Assembly (NCBI GenBank): GCA_025463135.1
Contig: JAOAPY010000048.1
Coordinates: 1-64,000 of the forward strand
Direction of reading: 5' to 3'
From: Acidobacteriota bacterium
GTDB taxonomy: Bacteria > Acidobacteriota > Blastocatellia > Pyrinomonadales > Pyrinomonadaceae
DNA: 64,000 nucleotides
Shown here: in pieces, positions 8,245 to 17,698 of the stretch
How positions within the stretch are numbered: the first letter of the stretch is position 1
Layout of the letters: the number at the start of each line of letters is the position of its first letter
Notes under the pieces: model-generated
The model's database searches: none
What the model was told of the DNA's origin: nothing
What the model saw: only the letters and a program-made list of their open reading frames with translations
Position numbers and translations under genes: made by a program

Positions 8245-10749
8245 ATGTCTGGTTCCAGCGTCTACGCGGCGGATACTGAAAGGACCGCGCCGAGTATGGT
8301 CGATGATAATAAGGCGCAAAGAATTTCAAACGACGGTGTCTTCGAACGGTCCGTCCTTGAACTAATTAACCAGGGATTGCACACTCGCCGCGGCCTGACG
8401 GCCGAGGAATATATCGCGCTTTGCAAGAAAGCCTGGGATGCTTGCCAAGCCTCCTCGGACTTCCCCTTCAAGATTCTGATCGATCCACTTCAATCCGCAG
8501 AGAATGCCATCGCGAATAGTAACCAGGACTATATCCACTCCCGTACAGCTAAGGCCATCCGAACCATACCTTTTGACACAACAGAAGTTCGATGTGATGC
8601 CATCGGACTTGTCACACCGGATCTCTCAAGAGAGAGAGAAGGCGAGAGCGAGGAAGACAGCCCGGTAACTACCGAAGAACCCGACGTGCGCGAACGCCGG
8701 AGGTACATTCTGGGTGTGTTTGACGTTCTTGGGTTTTCTGCGCTGCTCGAATCAATAGGTCTCAAGGATCTCACCGCGCTCTACGACAAGCTAATTGCCG
8801 ATGCTGTAACGAAAGATGCTATGCGAACCTTCGGTGCCATTCGACTAAACGACAAAGAAGTCGCAGGCACGCTTTTCGCATTACCGGTGCGGCACACTCA
8901 CTTCAGTGACACAATCATCCTTTGGGTCCCACTAATCCAGCACTTCATTGCGCCATTTATCGCCCGCTGTGCAGACTTGATCGGTGATGCGTTGAAGCTT
9001 GGCCTACCCCTTAGAGGTGCGCTCGCCAGCGGGATGGCGGTTTTACACTCGCGAAGCGGTACTTTTATCGGCGAGCCAATCGTTGAAGCCGCGCGGTTGG
9101 AACAGGCTCAGAATTGGCTTGGTGTATCGCTCGGATTATCCATGCTAGCGTCGGACATTACTCGAGAATACGATCCTAATCTCATCCTTCCTTACGAGGC
9201 ACCGACTAAGCCAAACAAGAAGCATCTTTTGTCAGGGTTGGCGCTAGATTGGCCTCGGAGATTTCTCTCTCGACACGGCGGCGATCCTCAGGAACTCTTG
9301 CAAGCGCTCAATAAGTCGCCAGCTCATCGCCGCTACTATGAAAACGCGACCAAGTTTGTTGAATTCTCTCGTGGTCCGATTATTCGACGAGAGGGAATGC
9401 AACCACTTCACCTAACCGAACTTGCGGCGGCTGCCGTTGAGGCGCGAACTGGAGACTCGCATTTAACTGAGGAGCAAAAATCAGAACTATATGATCTCCA
9501 GCAAGTTGGTTCTATCGGGCCATCAGTGGCTGGATTCCTGGATGCAATCGCCCAGGGTGATGATCCGCAAGTTCCCGCCGACTTGCCATCTGGACTCCGA
9601 CGCTACCTGAAGGAGCTTTCGCTCGCATCCAAAGGTTCGGCTAAGTACTTCAAGCTTAGCGAAATCGTAATTAAGGCGCTCAATGCCCGCTTTAGAGGCA
9701 ATGAACTGGACAACGACACGCTTGAGGTTTTAGACGATCTTGAGAAATTTGGTCGTCGAGGTTCGCTGGCCGCAAAATTCATTCGTGAACTCGCAGCCGG
9801 TGATGCGGTAGTCGTCCCGAAAGGTCTGCAACCAGAATGGCGCAGATTCTTGCGCCAAGCCTTAGACTGGGCGACTGGGAAAGTACCGAGCGGTCCGTTG
9901 CAACACTTGGCTAATGAGTGCCTCCAAGTTCGATTTCTCGGCGGAGCGCTGAGCCAACATGACGAGACGATGCTTAGCTTGTTGGAGGTGAGCGGTCAAC
10001 CTTGGTTGTTGGTGGCTACTTTTCTTTGGGACGTTGCGGATGCGAGTAAGACTCCTATCATTCCGAGCGGTCTTTCTCGCAGCATTGAGCAGCAGTTAAT
10101 AAGGATTCGTCAGGCCGCATCCCTTGCAAAGGTGCAGTCGCCTCGGATTATAGAGTTGATGAGCATCGGCATCGGCGACCCATGCACCCGGATCGATCTT
10201 TTCGCGTTAGCGCACCACCTTGCCAAACTCAGAGGACAAGTTGAAGTGATACCACCGGAGTTGGAGGCGTTCATTGCTAGATTTGAGGCTGCCGCTCCGG
10301 AGAGAGCGACTGCCGGTCAATACCTTCGAGCCTTGACCACCGGTTGTCCAACGACGGATATGCCGTCCCCGCTTCCAGCAGCGATAGAGATGCTCGTCTC
10401 CCAACTTCGTGCGCTCGCAAACGGTGAGCCGCTACCACTCACTCCACAATACGTTGGTTGGGGAGCGATCCGATCACGACATGGAGGAGCCGAGATCGGT
10501 GACTGTTTGCGATTCTCACTGCAAGCAATGTTAAATTCAAGCACCGAACTCAGGTCTTTAGCCCAATACTTCTGTAATCTCGCGAACGGCGGACCCGCTG
10601 CGCCGATGCCTAAATTTTCAACGCCGCAGTTAATTGAAGTCGCAGAAGAAATGAGATGTCTTGCAGATCGTGAGGTTGGCGGCTTTCGGCTTGGCGTAAC
10701 TCAGGCAAGTCCCCCGCAGCCCCAAGCCGAGGATAACGAAGGGGCTTAG
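8245..10749 (+). CDS. Large protein with central class III cyclase-like domain
   Basis: The 834-residue product has a charged N-terminal region (1-150), then a domain resembling class III adenylate/guanylate cyclases (about 152-335): FDVLGFS with D160, FSDT with D222 (the two expected metal-binding Asp), RGALASG at 257-263 and IGEPIVEAARLE with R284. The ribose-contacting Asn usual three residues before that Arg is Glu (E281), so nucleotide specificity or activity may be altered. The remaining 500 residues are mainly helical with no motif I recognise. It lies 66 bp after the SIR2-HExxH gene, probably in one operon. Pycsar cyclases are also class III-related, so a signalling role in defence is plausible but unproven. 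An ATG at 8296 is a possible alternative start. The cyclase part is shared with the broken gene at 128-948. Confidence 0.75.
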   Translation: MSGSSVYAADTERTAPSMVDDNKAQRISNDGVFERSVLELINQGLHTRRGLTAEEYIALCKKAWDACQASSDFPFKILIDPLQSAENAIANSNQDYIHSRTAKAIRTIPFDTTEVRCDAIGLVTPDLSREREGESEEDSPVTTEEPDVRERRRYILGVFDVLGFSALLESIGLKDLTALYDKLIADAVTKDAMRTFGAIRLNDKEVAGTLFALPVRHTHFSDTIILWVPLIQHFIAPFIARCADLIGDALKLGLPLRGALASGMAVLHSRSGTFIGEPIVEAARLEQAQNWLGVSLGLSMLASDITREYDPNLILPYEAPTKPNKKHLLSGLALDWPRRFLSRHGGDPQELLQALNKSPAHRRYYENATKFVEFSRGPIIRREGMQPLHLTELAAAAVEARTGDSHLTEEQKSELYDLQQVGSIGPSVAGFLDAIAQGDDPQVPADLPSGLRRYLKELSLASKGSAKYFKLSEIVIKALNARFRGNELDNDTLEVLDDLEKFGRRGSLAAKFIRELAAGDAVVVPKGLQPEWRRFLRQALDWATGKVPSGPLQHLANECLQVRFLGGALSQHDETMLSLLEVSGQPWLLVATFLWDVADASKTPIIPSGLSRSIEQQLIRIRQAASLAKVQSPRIIELMSIGIGDPCTRIDLFALAHHLAKLRGQVEVIPPELEAFIARFEAAAPERATAGQYLRALTTGCPTTDMPSPLPAAIEMLVSQLRALANGEPLPLTPQYVGWGAIRSRHGGAEIGDCLRFSLQAMLNSSTELRSLAQYFCNLANGGPAAPMPKFSTPQLIEVAEEMRCLADREVGGFRLGVTQASPPQPQAEDNEGA

Positions 10750-10990
10750 AAGCACACTGATTACCAGCGGCATCCTGTAATAACACTTCGGGCGCGCGAG
10801 AGCACAATCATTGTCCGAGCAGTTACGGCGCGTGTTGAGGTTAATTGCAATTGCCGCTACTCCTGCGGGAGGGGATAAGGTCACGTTGAATTGCGACAGG
10901 CCTTGTAGCCCTCCTTTGCAAGCTGCAGCGCAGCCAAAGTCTGAACTCATTGTTCTCTGGATTTGCATGACTGAGAAAGAATAGGTGCTT

Positions 10991-13900
10991 TTAGAGCATC
11001 CGCGTGAGGCGGTCTTCAATTGCTGACGACTCGGCTTCCGATAATCCAGCCATCACATAAAACAGTCGGTCAATGAGGTCCTGATAGGGCTGTGCTTTTG
11101 GGTCAAGAGTAGACCGCGCAGATCGTGGGATATCACCCCGCTCGACCTCAACCTCAATGATCATCTTTGACGCTTCGCTAATCACGTTTTGAATAACAAT
11201 GCTGTATGGATGCTTCGCCAACATCGGTTCGACTACCTTGAAAACACGGCTCAAATCACCTCGACTGAGAGCATCCATCGCATCGTCTTCAAGCGAGCGC
11301 TCCGCGCTTACAAGCGTTGAGGCAAATCTAGGACAAGGCAAATTGTAGAGTTGATAATGACTCACAGCGGCGTTAGTGCTTCCAAGTCGGAAGTACCAAT
11401 CGACCATTTTGGAGTTTAGTAGAGCGAGCAGGAAATAGATCGAGATTCGCGATTTTGGCTCTGGTACATAATTGACTTTGTGATTGCAGAACTCTCCGCG
11501 TGGTATGTAGGAAGCGATAATCCGGCGAAAGTTGTTTTGAGGGCTACTTTCCTGCACGCCCACACGGGAAAAGCGATGATGAAACGCTTTCGTTTCGGAG
11601 CCCTTGCCAGCCAGGAATTTGTCAACATTCAATAGCAGGTCATTTCCCTGGGAGGCCTGTCTCGTGACGTACAAACAGATGGAAGCACCTCTTGTTACGA
11701 GCTTGCCGGCAGATGTGTCGTCTGTGAGATTGCCCTTAGCGCGTTCATTCGTCTCGTTAACCTCACCTTGAGAGAACTCGACAAACTCCCTAAGCCTCGT
11801 CATTCGCCCCGTGCGCATGATCCGTGTAGCCAAATCCCAATCGTCTTGAGAGCAACTAACAATCGTGAAGTTCTCTGGATCGTACAACGGTATGCTCTGT
11901 GTTGTTAGTTGCAGGCTTGGTGATGCTGAATTAATTACTCTTCCGGGGTGTACGCGCGCGGTGAAGGGTCGCGAATTGATTCCCTGCGAATTATCTTTCT
12001 GGACCGTAAAAACGGTAGTGGACAGTTTTGCTTCTGGAAAGATTCGATTTGCCGGATTGTCCTTCTGGGGAAATGCTTCGATTCCAGTGAACGCTCCAAC
12101 TTCAACAATGCGCCGACGAATATCGGCGGCTTGGTCGTCTCCTAAGACGGCCATTGGGGTAATGAAGCCTAACCGCCCACCGTCTGCGAGGACATCAATC
12201 GCACGACAAATGAACAGCTTGTAAAGATTGTTCTTCCCGCGTCTGGTCGGTTCATAAACAGCATCGTTCTCTACAAAGGCGCGAAGCGCAGAAAGATCTC
12301 TGCCGGTTTCTCTCTCAGACAAGACATCGTAGGGAGGGTTGCCGATGATCGCTTCGAAGCCTGGGGTGCCGCGCCGCCCCACTTCGGCGAAGAAGACTTC
12401 CGGGAATTCAAGTTCCCAATGAAAGCACTCAACGTCCGGTCTTGAAGCTATTGCCCTAGTGTTTTTGAACCAGGTTTCCTTCTCGATTTTGCGAAACTCT
12501 TTCGCTTTGCTGACTAATTTAACGGCCTCTTGGTACTGTTCCGAAGTTAATTCACTATTTGAATCTACTAGATTTACAGTCCAAAGATCGGCAAGCGCCC
12601 GAAATGGTTCGCGCGCCGTTTCGAAGCCTTCCAGAAGTCTTTGCTTCTCTTTTACCTGTTCGGTGGTGTCTGAGGATGCATCTCGAATAGCAACTAGAGG
12701 GTTCAGCAAGGCATGAAGTTGATCTTCAAGTTGAGTGATGAACTCCCGGCTGACCATCCCAAATTCATTGTGTAGAAGGCCAAGGTTAGCGACTTTCGCA
12801 CCGATCAAGCTATTGCCGCAACGCAAATGGTGATCGAGGAAAGTCAGCGGACGATCGGCTGCGACGGTTTCTAGCCAAAGAGCCAGCTTAGCTAGTTCTA
12901 CGGCTAACGGGTTCATATCAACCCCATAGAGGCAATGCTCCACAACTTTGCGCTTCCAAAATGTGAGAGAAGATTCATCACCTTGAAGCTGATCACCGTC
13001 ATCATCTTGCGTGTAAGGATTCGTTGCAATCTCCTCGGCTAAGTACTGGCAAGCACGGAGCAAGAAGTGACCCGAACCCATTGCCGGATCGAGCACGCGC
13101 AATCTAAGGATTCGGTCGTCAAAATCAGAAGTAAGCTGCGCTAGTTGACCCGCCAACTGATCAAGATCCCCGGTCGCGGTCGCAAATGATTTTTCCGTCG
13201 CGAGTATCTCGTCAGTTAACTGTTCCGATACGGAGTTACAAAGAGGGCCTAACGTATTCTCGACGATGTAATCAACGATATGATCCGGTGTGTAGTAGCT
13301 GCCAGTGGCGCGGCGTTCACCTTTGTCCGTCAGAAGGTAGACCGAGCCTGGAGGATATCTTATGGCCGTTAAGCTAAAGCCTAACTCGAGCGCTTTGTTC
13401 AAGGGTTGTACTTTTTCTTCCGTGCGGCCCTGCACCCGCCGGTTGATCACAACCATAGTCTCTGCCGCATGGTGCGGCTGAAGTTCGAGGAGACCCTCGT
13501 AGATTGAACCTAGATGCTGAATCGACAAATCATGATAATCAACCCGCGAGCGTCCCAGATGCGAATAATCAGGATCAAAAGCCCGTCCAATTTCATCGAC
13601 GATCTGTGCCAAATACCGATCAGACATTACATTCTTGGACAGGAAAGGGTGTGCTCCACTATCAAACAAGCCGCCGTTGTAAGCGGGAACCCCATAGGTT
13701 CTATGTCCTCGGTCCACTAGATCGAAGAGTTCCATCAAATAGGCCCATATCCCGTTCTCGCTCAAAGAATACTCAGTTTCTCGCTTCATCCTGACGTTAT
13801 CGAGACGGGACGCAACATCGTCCCGTAGACGTCCGAGGGAACGATTATTTGTATAGGTACGGTTAACCTTATATGGAAGTAATTGACGGTCTTCTGCGTA

Positions 13901-14815
13901 CATTATGAAGAGAAGCCGGTACAACAATATGAAACTCTGTTCCCGTACAGTCTGAAGGTCCCGAACCGGATCAAGTCCGTTTGATGACCAAGCAAGAAAT
14001 CCCTCGATGCAAAGACGAAGTGCTTCAAACGCATTCTCTTTTAATCTGTCGCCAACGCCAATTCGATATTCCGTGCTGCCTTCGATAGCGCGAACGATAA
14101 GTGGGCGTCTCGCATCGGTCCCGACATAGGCAGCGGGACTAAAGAACAAATAGAAATACAGAAACTCATCAATCAGATGTGACTGGTCTGTTAGGTTCGG
14201 CGAATCAGTCCAGGAGTTAAGAAGACTTTCCAAATCAAATTCAAGATATGTTTCGAACCTTCTCTGCTGTAGCTTGAGTTCTCGTGGAATCAATCTCCAT
14301 CGTCTTCCATTCGTGAGAATGCCATAGGATAAGTTGCTACTATTGAGATACCACTCCATTTGCTCAGGTGGATATTCGCGTTTTGATTGATTCTTGGTGG
14401 GTCGATCTAAGCGTATGTGCCAAGCCTTTGCGTCGGCGACCACAGTCGCAAAGTTCCAAAACTCTGGCGCGGTGCGGGACTCTTGAAGTGCAGTTTCCAG
14501 CGAAGTTTCATCTACAAACAGCGCATAGTCGGGATCACGCCCTTTGAGATGCGGCTGATACTTTATTTTCCATCCGAGAGCTCTTAGAACAGGTTGAATG
14601 AATGCCTCTTCGAGTCCTTGTTCATCCCCATATTGACCTACTCTATCGCGTTGCACCCTCCACAGGTCGTCGAGGCGCCCGAGAATGCGCCCAGCCTCTT
14701 CTTTGTGTTGAGCCCAATCTGGTTCCATGGGCAGCCGCGTCTTCAGCCAATGATTCGAAAAAAGATCGCGATTGACCAATGGGCCGAACGGTAGAAAATC
14801 TTGGGTATCCGCCAT
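10991..14815 (-). CDS. Type IIG restriction-modification enzyme (Eco57I-like)
   Basis: This single 1274-residue chain joins a nuclease and an adenine methyltransferase. Near the N-terminus are E69/E70, DPDYALF (94-100) and VADAK (126-130), a PD-(D/E)xK-type catalytic set. The methyltransferase has motif I DPAMGSGHFL from residue 576 and motif IV NPPY at 826, typical of N6-adenine methylation. The last 300 residues are expected to hold the target-recognition domain. Such enzymes methylate one strand of an asymmetric site and cut unmodified DNA nearby. BREX PglX proteins have a similar methyltransferase, but no other BREX gene is present and PglX lacks the N-terminal nuclease. It converges on the cyclase-like gene across a 241-bp gap with no clear terminator. 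Confidence 0.88.
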   Translation of the reverse strand: MADTQDFLPFGPLVNRDLFSNHWLKTRLPMEPDWAQHKEEAGRILGRLDDLWRVQRDRVGQYGDEQGLEEAFIQPVLRALGWKIKYQPHLKGRDPDYALFVDETSLETALQESRTAPEFWNFATVVADAKAWHIRLDRPTKNQSKREYPPEQMEWYLNSSNLSYGILTNGRRWRLIPRELKLQQRRFETYLEFDLESLLNSWTDSPNLTDQSHLIDEFLYFYLFFSPAAYVGTDARRPLIVRAIEGSTEYRIGVGDRLKENAFEALRLCIEGFLAWSSNGLDPVRDLQTVREQSFILLYRLLFIMYAEDRQLLPYKVNRTYTNNRSLGRLRDDVASRLDNVRMKRETEYSLSENGIWAYLMELFDLVDRGHRTYGVPAYNGGLFDSGAHPFLSKNVMSDRYLAQIVDEIGRAFDPDYSHLGRSRVDYHDLSIQHLGSIYEGLLELQPHHAAETMVVINRRVQGRTEEKVQPLNKALELGFSLTAIRYPPGSVYLLTDKGERRATGSYYTPDHIVDYIVENTLGPLCNSVSEQLTDEILATEKSFATATGDLDQLAGQLAQLTSDFDDRILRLRVLDPAMGSGHFLLRACQYLAEEIATNPYTQDDDGDQLQGDESSLTFWKRKVVEHCLYGVDMNPLAVELAKLALWLETVAADRPLTFLDHHLRCGNSLIGAKVANLGLLHNEFGMVSREFITQLEDQLHALLNPLVAIRDASSDTTEQVKEKQRLLEGFETAREPFRALADLWTVNLVDSNSELTSEQYQEAVKLVSKAKEFRKIEKETWFKNTRAIASRPDVECFHWELEFPEVFFAEVGRRGTPGFEAIIGNPPYDVLSERETGRDLSALRAFVENDAVYEPTRRGKNNLYKLFICRAIDVLADGGRLGFITPMAVLGDDQAADIRRRIVEVGAFTGIEAFPQKDNPANRIFPEAKLSTTVFTVQKDNSQGINSRPFTARVHPGRVINSASPSLQLTTQSIPLYDPENFTIVSCSQDDWDLATRIMRTGRMTRLREFVEFSQGEVNETNERAKGNLTDDTSAGKLVTRGASICLYVTRQASQGNDLLLNVDKFLAGKGSETKAFHHRFSRVGVQESSPQNNFRRIIASYIPRGEFCNHKVNYVPEPKSRISIYFLLALLNSKMVDWYFRLGSTNAAVSHYQLYNLPCPRFASTLVSAERSLEDDAMDALSRGDLSRVFKVVEPMLAKHPYSIVIQNVISEASKMIIEVEVERGDIPRSARSTLDPKAQPYQDLIDRLFYVMAGLSEAESSAIEDRLTRML

Positions 14816-15030
14816 TGTCGAGTTCGGGGCTGGCTCGCCGAAAGGATCGAGAACGTGCCTAGATTAACAGAAGTCGCTCAGAAATTGAGGAAATTGAGGA
14901 TAAGACGGCGGCGCGATGACCCAGAAAGAGTAAATACCGACTTGGAGAAACTCTATCCAAGGATCTTAAGATCCGTTCCCTAAGAGCATCCAAGTTTTGA
15001 CTACTCGACTTCAAACCATTCACGTCGTCC

Positions 15031-16194
15031 TTAATTCCGGTCTTTAATCACTTTTCTGCAAAGTTTTTGGATTCGCATGTGGAGTGTAGTTCGGTTGATC
15101 TTTAATTGTCGCGCGGCCTCAGCGAGATTGCCTCCGACCGCTTGAACTTGCTGAAGATATATTTCTAGCTCTTGACGTTCATATTGGTCCACAGGCGCGA
15201 TCTTCACGTTGAGACGTTTGAGTCGTCTCGAAATGAGGACCTCTTTAAGCTCGTCCGAAACTGCGGGTTCTACTTTTTGACAACGTGGGGCGTCGGTAAG
15301 GCCATTGAATTCGAGGTCAAAGCGCACGTCTGCACCGGATATAACTCCCTTCTCTCCGACCGTGAGGGCCAGTCTTTCGATAACGTTTTCGAGTTCCCGG
15401 ACGTTTCCTGGCCAACGGTGATTGCTTAATAGTTTCAGCGCCTCTGAATTAAACCTGAGTGGGCCTTTTAGCTTCGTTTCATCTGACAGTTTCCTGAGTA
15501 GGATATTGACGAGAATCGGCAAGTCGTCAATCCTATCTCGCAAAGCTGGCGATCGGATCGGAAGCACATTGACGCGGTAATACAGATCCGCCCGGAACTT
15601 CCCCTCTGAAACGTCGCGCCTTAAGTCACGATTTGTGGCCACTACCACTCGCGCGTTTAATTCGATTTCTTTTGAGTCTGCCAAGCCTACGGGGCGAATT
15701 CTGCGTTCCTGGAGAACGCGCAATAGTCTCACTTGCATGGCCGATGACATTTCTGCGAATTCATCCAAAAAGATCGTTCCGGCACACGCTGACTCAAACA
15801 TTCCTTTCTTGTAAGCAGTCGCGCCCGTGAACGCTCCTTTGACATGGCCAAACAGTTCAGACTCGAGGAGTGATTCCGTTAGAGCGCCGCAGTTGATAGC
15901 GACGAACGGTTCGCCTCGACGTGGACTGAGATCGTGGATTGAGCGAGCGATCAACTCTTTGCCCGTCCCGGATTCCCCGGTAATTAGTACGGTCGAGCCA
16001 CAACTCGCTGCAGTGAGAATGGATTTCTTGAGAGCCCGCATGACTGTGGACTCGCCAATCAGCTTTTCGTCCAGCTCCTCTAGTCGAGGATCGGTGCTTT
16101 CAATATGTCTAGCAGCGCGTGATACTCGAACGGCGACAATTCGCGATACCGGCATCCGGTTAGAGTCAATTGAACTTTCTTGAGTAGATGCCAT
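15031..16194 (-). CDS. Sigma-54 dependent transcriptional activator (AAA+ / Fis HTH)
   Basis: The 387-residue activator has a short N-terminus without a receiver or GAF sensor, an AAA+ domain with Walker A GESGTGKE (73-80), the sigma-54 contact loop GAFTGA (120-125) and Walker B IFLDEF (141-146), and a C-terminal Fis-type helix-turn-helix (about 350-385; NLAEAARQLKINRTTLHMRI). It would hydrolyse ATP to open promoters bound by sigma-54 RNA polymerase. With no sensor domain, control must come from its own level or a partner protein. Three dyad repeats lie 37-92 bp upstream of its start and are likely binding sites for itself or another regulator. No typical sigma-54 promoter was found nearby, so its targets are not known. 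Confidence 0.92.
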   Translation of the reverse strand: MASTQESSIDSNRMPVSRIVAVRVSRAARHIESTDPRLEELDEKLIGESTVMRALKKSILTAASCGSTVLITGESGTGKELIARSIHDLSPRRGEPFVAINCGALTESLLESELFGHVKGAFTGATAYKKGMFESACAGTIFLDEFAEMSSAMQVRLLRVLQERRIRPVGLADSKEIELNARVVVATNRDLRRDVSEGKFRADLYYRVNVLPIRSPALRDRIDDLPILVNILLRKLSDETKLKGPLRFNSEALKLLSNHRWPGNVRELENVIERLALTVGEKGVISGADVRFDLEFNGLTDAPRCQKVEPAVSDELKEVLISRRLKRLNVKIAPVDQYERQELEIYLQQVQAVGGNLAEAARQLKINRTTLHMRIQKLCRKVIKDRN

Positions 16195-16230
16195 TTCTTA
16201 CCAAATCCACAAACTCACATCACTTACAAT

Positions 16231-16285
16231 GGTTCGTATTTGAACCATTTGGTTCGTATTTGAATCACTGGTTCGTATTTGAACC
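16231..16285. promoter_or_regulatory. Three direct copies of a GGTTC-N6-GAACC dyad
   Basis: Copies start at 16231, 16251 and 16270, a spacing of 19-20 bp, roughly two helical turns. Two copies are GGTTCGTATTTGAACC; the middle one has a single change (GAATC). Each is an imperfect palindrome with GGTTC/GAACC arms. They lie just upstream of the sigma-54 activator gene on its promoter side. The regular phasing fits cooperative binding of a dimeric regulator. Confidence 0.7.
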
Positions 16286-16592
16286 GATTCGATTCAGACG
16301 GGAAGTCGGAAACGAAACCAGTTGCGCGTTGTTCGCCGCTATGAATTTGCAGAAGCACTCTTAGGTTCTCCGCAAAGGTTGCAGTTTACGGCTGCCTTCT
16401 CTTCTTGATTCCTTCAAGTATATCCATACATTCGAACAGCGCACCGATGTGCAAGACAGATGCCATCCCTGACTTCGATAGTTCGCTCTGAGCCAGATCC
16501 GTGGCACTGACGTTGCTGTCGAAGAGTCACAAACGAGGTTATGAAGGGGCAAGCGTTGAAAGAGACTCGGGATATTCGCACGCGAGAGAAGT

Positions 16593-16823
16593 ATGGAAGA
16601 GAAGGTATCGAAGCAATTGGAGACTAGCCCGACGCTGGAGCGCAAGCGAGCGAAGTACACCGTTGAGCATGTCAGGCAGCTTTGTGGTGGCATCTCCCGC
16701 TCTACAGTGATGCGTGAGATTCGACGCAAGCGCTTGGCCTGTTATCGCGCCCGTCGAACGTTGCGCTTCTCTGAGGAACACATCGCCAAGTATTTGGAAA
16801 GGGTTGAACAAGGAGGAAAATGA
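16593..16823 (+). CDS. Excisionase-like helix-turn-helix protein
   Basis: This 76-residue protein resembles the MerR-like HTH_17 excisionase family: YTVEHVRQLCGGISRSTVMR forms the helix-turn-helix and the following segment ends in FSEEHIAKYLE. Such proteins direct excision of integrated elements or act as small regulators. Its position about 1.5 kb from tRNA-Arg suits a mobile-island role, but no integrase gene is visible in the window. The upstream region also serves the divergent sigma-54 activator. Confidence 0.7.
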   Translation: MEEKVSKQLETSPTLERKRAKYTVEHVRQLCGGISRSTVMREIRRKRLACYRARRTLRFSEEHIAKYLERVEQGGK

Positions 16824-16895
16824 AGATTTGCAGTTGACGTTCCACCATCGAATAATCCTCGCGCTAGATCTGGTCCCCTGCTATGATTCGCCGCG

Positions 16896-17363
16896 ATGAC
16901 CAACATTCAACGCATCAGAACAGTCCTTGAGGATGCTGCCGCCTACGAAAATGCAACCCGGTACGGCGGGAAGCCTCAACTTGAAGTGGAAGCGCCGAAA
17001 CTTCAACCTTACGAATTTCAAGGCCAACCTCGCATCGCTTGGCATTCCGGCATTCAAAATAACTTTTGCGCCTTCAGTTATAGTTTCGATGACAACCACT
17101 GCGCGGCCTACGTTTATGTTTGCGAACAGGCTGACGAACTCAAGTGCACGTTGCGTGTTTCAAACTGCGATGGCGCACATTACGCGGATCTTCACCCTCT
17201 CCCAAAATCACTAACCGATAATGAAATCGCGCATTCCATCATCGAAACTCTTATTACCGCCACCGAAGGTCTGAAAGCGCGAGGCAGCATCGAACAATTC
17301 GTCGCACCGCCGCAAGGACCTCTCGGTTCTCAACTTCATTGGTACAACACTGGCGGTCTTTAG
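16896..17363 (+). CDS. Hypothetical protein
   Basis: A 155-residue soluble protein with no family I recognise. It has mixed composition with several aromatic residues (QPRIAWHSGIQNNFCAFSYSF) and no signal peptide or membrane segment. Its codon pattern is regular and the frame is uninterrupted, supporting a real gene. It follows the excisionase-like gene by 72 bp on the same strand. Confidence 0.55.
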   Translation: MTNIQRIRTVLEDAAAYENATRYGGKPQLEVEAPKLQPYEFQGQPRIAWHSGIQNNFCAFSYSFDDNHCAAYVYVCEQADELKCTLRVSNCDGAHYADLHPLPKSLTDNEIAHSIIETLITATEGLKARGSIEQFVAPPQGPLGSQLHWYNTGGL

Positions 17364-17698
17364 GTGCGGCATCAAAACGATAGGAAATCAATCAGCCACA
17401 GCTACCACCCTCTAGGACAAGCTGACCAAGTGCCTTAAGAATCTCCTCAGAGTCTGATGGGTGCAGATCGCTCGGCAGCATGCTGGCCTAATATTGCACA
17501 TTGTGGGGAACGTCTTGCGACTGCTAGTCTCAGTTATTATTTCGGAGAGTTCCACACGACCAGGCAAGCGGTTACGAGGAACAGAGGTATTTAGGTCTTA
17601 TTCTCTACTCTGCAACCTGAGTTCGCTGAACCGATTTCCATGCCGTCATTGGCACCAGTTGTGGATTCCTATGTTTCGCTTCGGTTGGGTGCTTTGGT
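17364..17698. other. Intergenic stretch without recognisable gene
   Basis: This 335-bp stretch separates two small unknown genes. One short open frame is present but has no motif or convincing start. I see no terminator or repeat. Confidence 0.4.

Noticed and set aside
10991-14815. BREX PglX methyltransferase
   Set aside because: The N-terminal PD-(D/E)xK nuclease and the absence of other BREX genes fit a type IIG enzyme better.
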